A stretch of DNA of 46,679 nt from a virus. The stretch is taken from positions 1 to 46,679 of IMG/VR virus record IMGVR_UViG_3300042691_011247. One strand, 5' to 3'. Within the stretch, counting starts at the first letter, position 1, and each line of letters begins with the position of its first letter. Position numbers and translations under genes: made by a program. The notes below the pieces were generated by a model. That model was not told the DNA's origin, searched no databases, and saw only the letters and a program-made list of their open reading frames with translations. Of this stretch, positions 1 to 7,200 are shown in pieces.

Positions 1-447
1 GATAACTGCTTTGACCCGATAGTTGAGCCATCGGCGTGGAAGGCATGGCAAACCGCACAAGCCACCCCAGTAGAGCCTGTTGCGTGGGCTAACTCTAAAG
101 AGTTCCACGATGCGCTTACGCGGGGGCAGTCGTTCAACGGGTGGCACAAGAAGTACAGCGATTGCGATATGGCGCTGTACGCAACCACCCCACTAGCCGA
201 GCCTCTTGGTTATATCGGAGCCGATACGTTTACCGCGTTATCAGGTGGCGAAACAGTTGTCCAGTGCATCACGCCGTACCGTCACATGGAAACGGACGTT
301 GCAATTTACACCACCCCACCAGCCGAGTCGACTCCGGAAATGATTGAGATTGGTGGCAAAGAAATTGCCGAGGGCTTCTACGCCGACGCTGCATTTAACG
401 ATATTGCCGAAGTTGTTTACCGAGCCATGAGAGGAGCCGCCAAATGA
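1..447 (+). CDS. Modular phage early protein, 5' end outside window
   Basis: The frame is open from the first base of the window, so this is the C-terminal 148 residues of a longer protein and the in-frame ATG at 169 is probably internal. The visible part consists of repeated units: a start like EPVAW or EPLGYI, a variable middle of about 30 residues, and an end like ALYATTP or AIYTTPP. This EPVAW...LYTTPP pattern is common in small accessory-region proteins of proteobacterial phages, and its function is not known. A short non-repetitive tail follows (about the last 40 residues). The gene ends in an ATGA overlap with the next one, and the Shine-Dalgarno GAGGAG for that gene lies inside its last codons. 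No catalytic motif is visible. Confidence 0.7.
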   Translation, partial: DNCFDPIVEPSAWKAWQTAQATPVEPVAWANSKEFHDALTRGQSFNGWHKKYSDCDMALYATTPLAEPLGYIGADTFTALSGGETVVQCITPYRHMETDVAIYTTPPAESTPEMIEIGGKEIAEGFYADAAFNDIAEVVYRAMRGAAK

Positions 448-758
448 GCCTATCCAAAGCAATGCAAGAGTTGGAGGAGCAGCACGATTTGATTCGTCAG
501 AAATTGAGGTCCGCCTTCAACGACAAGAGCAGACTCATCGCCGAACTCGCAGCCAGCCAGAAAGAGTGCGAACGGTTGAGGAAGGATTCGGAGAGGTGGG
601 CGTACTGGAAGCCGCGCTTGATTGCCGCAGATTTTGAATGGGGGCAATTCAAAGAGCCGGTATTGGTGTTTAGCCTGAACTGCAAAATATCCGCTGACAT
701 TGACAAATCAACTGACGAGGCTATCGCAGCCATAGCAGAACAGGAGCCGAACAAATGA
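444..758 (+). CDS. Small coiled-coil phage protein (Ea22-like organisation), paralogue of 967-1377
   Basis: A 104-residue protein of unknown function. Residues 1-50 are strongly helical and charged (heptad-like, including LIAELAASQKECERLRKD). A short aromatic middle follows (RWAYWKPRL), and the tail resembles DEAIAAIAEQEPNK. Coiled coil, aromatic middle and a terminal D-x-AIAA motif recur in phage accessory proteins often labelled Ea22-like or hypothetical. The gene at 967-1377 has the same plan and is a probable paralogue. The start is fixed by the ATGA overlap with the upstream gene and by GAGGAG a few bases before it. Translation is probably coupled along the operon. No enzyme motif is seen. 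Confidence 0.75.
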   Translation: MSLSKAMQELEEQHDLIRQKLRSAFNDKSRLIAELAASQKECERLRKDSERWAYWKPRLIAADFEWGQFKEPVLVFSLNCKISADIDKSTDEAIAAIAEQEPNK

Positions 759-970
759 GCCTTGGCACACTCTTAAAGTCCAGACGCAACGCCCTAGACA
801 TGACGCTAGAAGATGTTGCGGAGGCCGCTGGTTGTAGCAAAAGCCACTTGCACAGACTTGAAGGCGATAAGTGTGAACCGGGCATTGTGATGTGCGCCCG
901 ACTGTCAGCTGCGCTAGGACTTCCGGTGCAGTTAATGGCAGCGGCAGCACTTCGAGGGAGCGCCAAATGA
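755..970 (+). CDS. XRE-family helix-turn-helix DNA-binding protein
   Basis: A 71-residue protein that is essentially one Cro/C1-type helix-turn-helix domain. It contains LLKSRRNALDMTLEDVAEAA, then the recognition helix region CSKSHLHRLEGDK and a closing hydrophobic helix (LSAALGLPVQLM). The spacing matches the XRE family, which binds operators as dimers. It has no partner domain, so it is more likely a small Cro-like or auxiliary regulator than a cleavable repressor. It sits in the middle of the coupled early operon, overlapping both neighbours by ATGA, which is unusual for a main lysogeny repressor. Its operator is not identifiable in this window. The start is supported by AGGAG upstream. 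Confidence 0.85.
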   Translation: MSLGTLLKSRRNALDMTLEDVAEAAGCSKSHLHRLEGDKCEPGIVMCARLSAALGLPVQLMAAAALRGSAK

Positions 971-1377
971 GCCTAGTCGATGAATCATCAATTGCAGCAG
1001 AGCTAAGAAAGCGCGTAGCTGATCAAGGGAATGGGTGTGCCGAAGGATTAACCATAATCCCGGCAATCATTCTCTCTCGCGCCGCAGATTACATTGCCCA
1101 TGTCCAAACAAAATTGCGACGCGAAGAAGAAAAGACCGGGGCGCTCACCACCGAACTCGCAGCCGCCAAGAAGGATACTGAGAGGTTGGATACGTTGCAA
1201 TCGTTACTGTTTGCCTGTAGATGGAACGGGGTGATCGGCGCTGATTGCAAATGGCATTGGGAAGTTGTCGGCCAATGGCGTCACATTGTTTGGCGCATGG
1301 TCAGCAAAAAACAAGGCGATTTTCGCGCAGCAATCGACGCAGCCATAGCAGCACAACAACCTACGGAGCCGAAATGA
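967..1377 (+). CDS. Small coiled-coil phage protein, paralogue of 444-758
   Basis: A 136-residue protein of unknown function. I chose the ATG at 967 over an in-frame ATG at 892. The 967 start gives the ATGA overlap used throughout this operon, has GAGGGAG just upstream, and makes the N terminus (MSL) match the two preceding genes. The middle segment ALTTELAAAKKDTERLD mirrors LIAELAASQKECERLRKD of the gene at 444. The tail DAAIAAQQPTEPK mirrors DEAIAAIAEQEPNK. Relative to its paralogue it has an N-terminal extension of about 45 residues, and a Trp-rich stretch (HWEVVGQWRHIVW) sits between coiled coil and tail. No catalytic motif is seen. Confidence 0.75.
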   Translation: MSLVDESSIAAELRKRVADQGNGCAEGLTIIPAIILSRAADYIAHVQTKLRREEEKTGALTTELAAAKKDTERLDTLQSLLFACRWNGVIGADCKWHWEVVGQWRHIVWRMVSKKQGDFRAAIDAAIAAQQPTEPK

Positions 1378-1610
1378 CTGAGCCGTTACCATGCCCGTTT
1401 TGTGGCTACGTCGGGGTTAACGTACACGAAGCCTCTTGCTTCCGCTGGCGTGTTGCCGAGTGCGACCAATGCGGCGCAACGTGCGGTGAAATTCGCATTC
1501 AAACAATAGGCGAAGGCACCAAAGAAGAATGGGAAGCCGTGGCTAAAGAAGCTGCGATTAAGGAGTGGAACACCCGCGCCAAGCCAATCCCGCAGCCGGA
1601 GCCAGTATGA
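1374..1610 (+). CDS. Lar-like restriction-alleviation zinc-ribbon protein
   Basis: A 78-residue protein with the layout of the Lar family: N-terminal PLPCPFCGYVG, a second Cys pair in CDQCGATC, and the C-terminal signature AIKEWNTRA. The CPFCG...CxxCGA pairs would bind one zinc ion. Rac-prophage Lar modulates type I restriction-modification in Escherichia coli, but most family members have only been assigned by similarity, so the antirestriction role here is inferred. It is a small counterpart to the DarB-like module in the giant late protein. The start at 1374 is set by the ATGA overlap with the preceding gene. A longer in-frame start at 1245 would lie wholly inside that gene and is rejected. 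Confidence 0.8.
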   Translation: MTEPLPCPFCGYVGVNVHEASCFRWRVAECDQCGATCGEIRIQTIGEGTKEEWEAVAKEAAIKEWNTRAKPIPQPEPV

Positions 1611-1819
1611 CCCGCGACGAAGTTGAGCGAATACTTGGCTACACCCCATGCGTGTGCGGCGTGATCGACGGCACTTGGCATCCTGAGTGCTATCGAGGTT
1701 TAACGGACGCGGAGATTACGGCTGGCTACACCAAAGCATTTGCCGCCGCAAAACGTCACATTAAGAACCAACAGGCCAACGAAACAAACCGAGCAATTTT
1801 TAAGGCTATGAAGCCATGA
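1607..1819 (+). CDS. Small Cys/His-containing phage protein
   Basis: A 70-residue protein that I do not recognise. It starts MTRDEVERILGY and contains CVCG and HPEC about ten residues apart (residues 15-29), which could form a small metal site. A helical, basic C-terminal half follows. The gene begins with an ATGA overlap with the Lar-like gene and has GGAG six bases before the start, so it belongs to the same coupled operon. About 20 non-coding bases follow before the next gene, the only real gap in the operon before the integrase. Confidence 0.6.
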   Translation: MTRDEVERILGYTPCVCGVIDGTWHPECYRGLTDAEITAGYTKAFAAAKRHIKNQQANETNRAIFKAMKP

Positions 1820-1841
1820 CCATCACCAGCGCAGCCAAGAC

Positions 1842-2063
1842 ATGAGCGAACGACTGATTTTGTCGAAAGACGAATTAGCCGATGTGACCGGCTACGTCCA
1901 GCCGTCAAAGCAGATTGAGCGATTGGCTCAGTTGGGCTTCTGGCGAGCAAGGATGCAAGCTGGCGAGGTAATATTGGAACGGGCGCATTACAATGCCGTC
2001 TGTGCGGGTGCTACGGCTCCCGTTGTCGTTAGCGGAAGGGTGCATCAGTTCAAAGCCGCATGA
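1842..2063 (+). CDS. DUF4224-like protein, candidate recombination directionality factor
   Basis: A 73-residue protein that matches the DUF4224 pattern: LSKDELADVTGYVQPSKQIE, then LAQLGFWRARMQAGEVIL. DUF4224 proteins typically lie immediately upstream of phage tyrosine integrases, as here, where the stop overlaps the integrase ATG in ATGA. The family fold is unproven. Its size and position make it a candidate excisionase or integrase accessory protein, but that is inferred from context. No clear Shine-Dalgarno precedes the start. Confidence 0.75.
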   Translation: MSERLILSKDELADVTGYVQPSKQIERLAQLGFWRARMQAGEVILERAHYNAVCAGATAPVVVSGRVHQFKAA

Positions 2064-3085
2064 AGATCAAAAACCTCACAATCTCACACGGGCGCTACTA
2101 CAAGATGGTTAGCAGCTACGTGGACGGCAAGCGGAAGCAGAAGGCTATCCCGCTGAGTCGCGTGGAAGATGGGGAAACGGCGCTATTCCAAGCCCTAGCC
2201 AAGATCGAACAGCCGGAGATTGTAGGCAACTGTCCGGCTCGGATCGAGGAATTTAAGACAACGTACCTATCTACCCTGTCCGAGCAAAGCCGGAAGGAAT
2301 ATGGGCGGGTTTACGATGATTGCAAGATCGCCCTAAAGTCACTATCGACTGAGGAAGTCGCGCCGGCTGACGTTCTGGACATTCTTGACCAGTTGAACAC
2401 GCCACGAATGAAGCATCACTACAAGTCCAGGCTATCGACCTTTTTCCGCTGGTGCTGTACCCGCCGCTACTGTTCGCACAATCCATGCCGAGACATTGAA
2501 GTGAAGCTGCCGCCAGCCAAACGGGTGCAATGGTCGGTGGAGGCTTGGCATTCAATCAGGGCGAAGTTATCCCCTATGCTTCAGTGCTACATGGATTTGT
2601 GCTTTTTACTCTATCAGCGGAACACGGACGCCCGACTGTTGATGCTCACACAGTTTCAGGGTAACGGAATATCGGTCACGCCATTAAAGACTCGGAGATC
2701 CAGCGGGAAGAACGTGACGATCCAGCGGACGCCAGAGATTGACGCGGTTTTGGAACGCGCCACGGAACTCAAGAAAGGCCATGAAGTTGCCAGCATGTAT
2801 GTCATCTGCAAGCCGGACGGCGACCCGTACACTGCTTCTGGCATACGCTCTAGCTTCGACCGAGCGCAGACCCTTGCAGGGCTTTCTGGCTTCACTACGA
2901 AGTCAATCCGGCCATACGCCGCGTCAGTCGCTAGACGGATGGGGTACACGAAGGAACAGATACAGGTGGGCTTGGCTCACACAACAATGAGTACCACGGA
3001 AGGGTACTTAGACAGACACGCCGAAGCGGTGTCAGCAATCACACTAACGCTGCCGGAACCACCCAAAAAGTTAGGCGCTTGTTAG
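2060..3085 (+). CDS. int: Phage tyrosine integrase
   Basis: A 341-residue site-specific recombinase expected to integrate the phage at a tRNA gene. Residues 1-55 form an arm-type DNA-binding domain, about 60-150 a SAM-like core-binding domain, and about 160-320 the catalytic domain. Visible active-site candidates are Arg187 (YQRNTDAR), a Lys in TRRSSGKNV (about 211-217), Arg284 in KSIRP, His307 in GLAHTTM, and nucleophile Tyr316 in TEGYLDR. The usual HxxR box reads KxxR here (Lys281). The gene ends the early operon and is followed 35 bases later by a tRNA-Ala 3' half, the expected attP position. Translation is coupled to the preceding DUF4224-like gene. Confidence 0.93.
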   Translation: MKIKNLTISHGRYYKMVSSYVDGKRKQKAIPLSRVEDGETALFQALAKIEQPEIVGNCPARIEEFKTTYLSTLSEQSRKEYGRVYDDCKIALKSLSTEEVAPADVLDILDQLNTPRMKHHYKSRLSTFFRWCCTRRYCSHNPCRDIEVKLPPAKRVQWSVEAWHSIRAKLSPMLQCYMDLCFLLYQRNTDARLLMLTQFQGNGISVTPLKTRRSSGKNVTIQRTPEIDAVLERATELKKGHEVASMYVICKPDGDPYTASGIRSSFDRAQTLAGLSGFTTKSIRPYAASVARRMGYTKEQIQVGLAHTTMSTTEGYLDRHAEAVSAITLTLPEPPKKLGAC

Positions 3086-3120
3086 GCGGTTCCGGTCGAT
3101 GCAACGTAAGTTATTGATTT

Positions 3121-3169
3121 TGGTGGAGATAAGCAGGATCGAACTGCTGACCTCTTGCATGCCATGCAA
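3121..3169 (-). other. Putative attP core: 3' half of a tRNA-Ala(GGC) gene
   Basis: On the minus strand this 49-base segment reads as the 3' half of a tRNA. It has an anticodon stem-loop with loop ATGGCAT (anticodon GGC, alanine), a variable loop AGGTC, a T-arm AGCAG-TTCGATC-CTGCT, the acceptor 3' strand TATCTCC, and ACCA. The 5' half (D-arm and acceptor 5' strand) is absent, so it is not a functional tRNA gene. Integrases often recombine into the 3' end of a tRNA gene and carry such a copy next to int, restoring the host gene after insertion. Phage genes flank both sides here, which fits attP rather than a prophage end. Confidence 0.8.
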
Positions 3170-3198
3170 AGCCTCATTCATACAAAACAAGGAGTTAC

Positions 3199-3749
3199 AT
3201 GCCAACGCCTAACATTTTTAGTGCAATTGATGAGGAATTATACCCCAAGAAGCGCAAAGCTGTTAGGCGCGTCAATGTTAGTGAGCTTCTGGAAAAAATG
3301 GTGGCAGATCAGCGCCGAGAAACCACTGAAAAGCTGCTGAAAACGAAGCCGCATATCGTCCAGACAATTCCGGTCGAAGACGCGGATCATGCCACCCAAG
3401 ATGAGATTGTCACCATCCTTCGGCAGATGTTTCAGATCGCCCAGCGAAACTCGAAGACGCGCAAAATCCCGTTTGACTTAACGATTGACGACCTTGTGAG
3501 AGCCGCCAACAGGTGCAAATGGCGTTGCAGTATCACCGGCATACCATTCGACCACAACCAGCGTGAAGGTTGGACTCGTAGGCCATACGCCGCCAGCATT
3601 GATCGAATAAACTCAGCCAGCGGCTACACGGCGAGAATGTGCGCTTGGTATGCGCTGCTGCTGTGAATCTTGCGATGAATGAGTGGGGTGACGAGGTATT
3701 TGATCGGATTGCCAAAGCGTACATTTTGAAATCAGTGGAGAAAGCGTGA
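3199..3749 (+). pseudogene. HNH-nuclease-like phage protein, frameshifted near 3634
   Basis: The gene starts at 3199 with AAGGAG five bases upstream. The intact frame runs to a stop at 3664-3666 (155 residues) and includes RCKWRCSITGIPF and RRPYAASIDRI...SGYT, a pattern of HNH-like phage proteins (Cys pair, SxDRI, then an Asn-containing helix). The expected continuation is present in the next frame: ENVRLVCAAAVNLAMNEWG, then DEVFDRIAKAY, ending at 3749. One missing base around 3632-3637 (in cggcgagaatg) separates the halves. The protein would be about 182 residues if restored. This is either a real inactivating deletion or a sequencing error. The nuclease assignment is by motif only. Confidence 0.65.
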
Positions 3750-3762
3750 GCGTTCCGATATT

Positions 3763-3780
3763 CCCCGATATTTCTCGGGG
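3763..3780. terminator. Stem-loop after the HNH-like gene
   Basis: CCCCGA and TCGGGG pair across a six-base loop TATTTC, 13 bases downstream of the restored HNH-like stop. There is no T-run after it on the plus strand, so it is a weak terminator at best and could be a processing or regulatory hairpin. Confidence 0.35.
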
Positions 3781-3793
3781 CAAGCCGATTAAA

Positions 3794-3815
3794 ACCGGAA
3801 CGTTTACCGGAACGT
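3794..3815. repeat. Two direct copies of ACCGGAACGT, 12-bp period
   Basis: ACCGGAACGT occurs at 3794-3803 and again at 3806-3815. The inverse core CGTTCCG occurs at 3751-3757, before the hairpin. All lie in the roughly 100-base non-coding gap upstream of the gene at 3849. This resembles a protein-binding site cluster such as an operator, but no promoter boxes are convincing. Confidence 0.4.
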
Positions 3816-3848
3816 CAACCTAGATGCAGCAAAAATTGCGGAGAAGTC

Positions 3849-4127
3849 ATGAATATCACGACAAAACAGCAGCTACTTGACGCCGTGCCTGTGTACAACA
3901 TTGATGGTAGGCCAACCTATATCCGAATTGCAGATATTCCAGAGCCATGGCGGACGCAGGCGCAAACCGAGATTAGGGGCTGCGCCTGTCCGGTGGTTGA
4001 AGGCCAAGGACCGCTCTACTACGTCAACGACTTTCGCGCTTGGGTGAATGGGCGCTGGTATGGTATGCCGGGGCCAAAGGACTTGCTTACGGCGGATTCA
4101 TCCACCGATCAAACCCCGAAGCAATAA
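3849..4127 (+). CDS. Hypothetical small phage protein
   Basis: A 92-residue protein that I do not recognise. It has GGAG before the ATG. It is Trp- and Tyr-rich in the second half (LYYVNDFRAWVNGRWYGMPGP) and has an acidic, polar tail. There is no signal peptide or membrane segment. It is the last plus-strand gene before the convergent giant gene, separated from it by about 75 bases and a hairpin. It lies on the far side of the att core from int, so in an integrated prophage it would be near the opposite end, a usual place for accessory (moron) genes. Confidence 0.6.
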   Translation: MNITTKQQLLDAVPVYNIDGRPTYIRIADIPEPWRTQAQTEIRGCACPVVEGQGPLYYVNDFRAWVNGRWYGMPGPKDLLTADSSTDQTPKQ

Positions 4128-4191
4128 CAACGAAGAGCCCGACAAATATCAGCGGGGGAAATAATGCGCAGGCAACGAGCCCAGCAACGAT

Positions 4192-4219
4192 AAGCGCAGC
4201 CTTCACTGTAGCTGCGCTT
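4192..4219. terminator. Perfect 9-bp hairpin between convergent operons
   Basis: AAGCGCAGC (4192-4200) pairs with GCTGCGCTT (4211-4219) across a ten-base loop. It lies between the end of the plus-strand gene at 4127 and the end of the giant minus-strand gene, whose stop codon (4203-4205) is inside the loop. Neither strand has a long T-run, but the position between converging transcripts suggests a bidirectional terminator. Confidence 0.5.
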
Positions 4220-7200
4220 TCACGTCGGCCCTGATTTCTTTCGGTGCCGTCTTCACGATTCGCTGTTCCCGCGTCATGTTCATTTCGCGCACACGTCTTT
4301 GTACCTGTGCCGGGGTAATCCGGATCCGCGTTCCGGGGTTGGTCTGGTTCCAGTTCATCAGCTGGGCTCGGGCGTCCAGAATCTTCTGCTGGTCCTTCTC
4401 GAAGTAGCCTTGTGCCATTTTCTCTGCAATCTCGGATTCCACGACTTTGACGAGGGCAACATCCTGATTGACGCGCCGGATAGTACGACTGGCGTCGGCG
4501 ACGTCTCTTGGTTGGAAGCCTACGCCCTTAATGAATGCGTCGTAAGCATCTGTGTCCAAGACTTTACGCCCCTTTTCGTCGCGGTACATGCCGAATTGAA
4601 GCATATCCACCGATTTGATTGCGTTCCGAATTGCCACCGGTACAAACTCTTGCGCAGCACCGCCGATATCACCCGTCACCAGTTTTCCGGCACCTTGGAC
4701 CACGTCTTGAACCAATCCACCGGCCGGACCAAGGATTTCAATGACGTCCCGGCCTTTATTGACTTCGGACTTCTTGAGCGCGGCAGTTCCCGGTATCAGG
4801 TTACCAAGCCCGAGACGCCCCTGCACGTCGAGGGGAACACCTGGCAGCGCGGAGAATCCGTTCATCACAAAGTTAGCACCGTCACGCCCGAGGATGTTGG
4901 CGAGGGCTTTTTGTTTCTCCTGCTTCGAGTTCCACGAATAGCCCAGCGACTGCATCAAGGCATCGATTACGTCGTCCAAGTCATCGGCACCGGGCAAACC
5001 CTGTAGACCCGCAGCGAGTACCAGAATACCGAGAGCGATCGCTCTTTCGCGGTTTGGAAGCCGTTTCAGGAGCTCGAGGTAGCTGATACTGAACTGCTTG
5101 AAGGTGAAGAGGGTCGCCCCGAGTGCACCGCGCGCCCAGTCAGGACGATTACCACGGTTGTAGATACCCTGGGTTTCGTCGACGGCCTTTTCGGCAAACT
5201 GGAATGCCGACCGAACACCCGCTTTTTGGAAGTCTGCCGGCGTGAAGTCTTTAGCCATGTTCCATGCCGCGATAAACGTGACACGTCGGTTGAACTGTTC
5301 AGCCAGACCGAACAGGGAGCCCCAAACCGTCAGTACACGACGGATCGCCCGGTTATTGCCAAAGGTCCGCGCGGATTCCGCATATAGCTGGTGAATCTCT
5401 TGCGGCGAAACAACACCGTCTTTCTCTGCCCGGGCGAGTGCCGCGGCGAGACGTTCGTCGGTGATCTTGGCGCCCTTACCCACCATGCCGAGGGCTTTGG
5501 TCAGTTCAGCAGCAGACTTGCCCGGTCCCCACTGAGACAGATACGGGAAGGTTTGGAGCAGTGGCTGTGTCATGTTCACAAAGGCAGATGCAACGGAACC
5601 GCCAAGGTACTGCACGAACAGGAAACTACGCAGCGCGGCCGCTTCCTCGACTGGGTTTTGGACGTATTGGAGCAGCTTGACCGCCTCGTCTTTGACGTCA
5701 CCCTTCTCTTTCGGGATATCGTTCGTGGCTTCGAGCATGTCGCCAAGGTGGTAATTTCCCGATGACGCCCGAGCGTTCGACGTGATAAAGGTCGCCAGCA
5801 CGCGGGTAACGTCTTTCGAGTAGCCTTCGATTCCCTTCCGCTGAATCAGGCGCTTTAGAGCACTCCGGTTGTTCACCGCGTTCTTGAGATATTCCTGAAA
5901 CACCTGTGTCTGGCCTAAGAACACTTCTTGGCCGTCTGGTCCGACCGTGGCCACGTCGCCGAAGAGTTCGAGGGTGTCGGGTGAAATGCCTTGGAACAGC
6001 TTGGCCGCTTCTTCGCTCAGAATGCCCTGAGTCACTTTCGCCTGTGGGTAAAGTTCCTGCATGGCTTTTGCGGTACGGTTGGCTTCCACCTGGCTTTCGT
6101 GGAGCGTGAAGGACCGTTGAATGCCGTTCTCCACCACGTAGACCGTATGGGTACCGAAACGCGTGAGGGGGGCATAACCCTTCTGCTTCAGGTCGTTGAT
6201 ACGGTCCACCTTGGCAATGATCGAATCTGCCAGCGCCTGCTTCCGCTTGGCGGCGATTGGATCCGGCTCGAGGTCGGCTTCTTGGTTCAGGAAGTCGGCA
6301 ATGATCATCGCGTCGTTCCGAGACTTCGCCGCACTGATCGCCATGAAGACACCGCGTTCCTTACGGGCAAGTCTGGCCGCTTCTGAGGTCACAAGGGCGT
6401 CAAGGCTGTTATCGATCGCCGCCCGGGCTTGTTTGTAAAACGCAAACTGTTCGGGGGTTAGACCAGCATCAGCAGCCGAGGTATAGACCGTGTCGTCCAG
6501 TGTTCCCTTGAACACCGCATTCGATACCGCTTGTTCGTCGGCCTTCGATACTGCCCCTTTGGTCAGCGCAGCGCGTACCGAGTCTTGGAGTTTCGGGAGA
6601 AGATCAGGAGCGAGGTCGGCTGCGTTGTTGGCAATCGTCGCCATGTCGCGCAAATACGCTTGTCCTGACTCGTACACCGGCCGGAAGTCTGCATCGACCT
6701 GGGCTTTGTGGTACTGGGTGCCGACTGTCTTATGCCATGCCCCGAAAGTCCGTTGGCTCTGGAACAGTGCGCCTACCGCGTCGGTTGTCTTCTTCTTGAA
6801 GTCACCGCCCTCGATGAAGTCTTTGAGGGTGCCGGTGCGGGAGAAGGCAATATCTGGATTTTTGGCATTGAAACTGCCGTTGTTGCCGATCGCGGATTTG
6901 ATTTGGGTGGGGTAGAACGCAATCCAGCTGTCTTCGGCGTTGCTATTTCTGTGATCGGCATAGGCTTTGTTGGCCGCTTCGTAAGCCTTGTACTCTGGAG
7001 TTTGTTGGTCGACAAGGTCGTAAGCGTTAAGCGATTTGCCACGGGCTTTTTGCAATGCAATTAGGGCGTCTCTTGCCGCATTACGCGCCTCGCGATATTT
7101 GGCAGAGCCGCCCGTCTCCCCGGTGTTCTTATAGACGATGCCGTCATAGCCTTTGCGTTCAATCAGGGCGCGTAGTGCGGCAACTTTTCCGCCTTCGTTT

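Noticed and set aside
892-966. Upstream extension of the gene at 967
   Set aside because: It lies inside the HTH gene in another frame. The ATGA overlap and Shine-Dalgarno support 967.
3121-3169. Functional tRNA gene
   Set aside because: D-arm and acceptor 5' strand are missing, so no cloverleaf can form.
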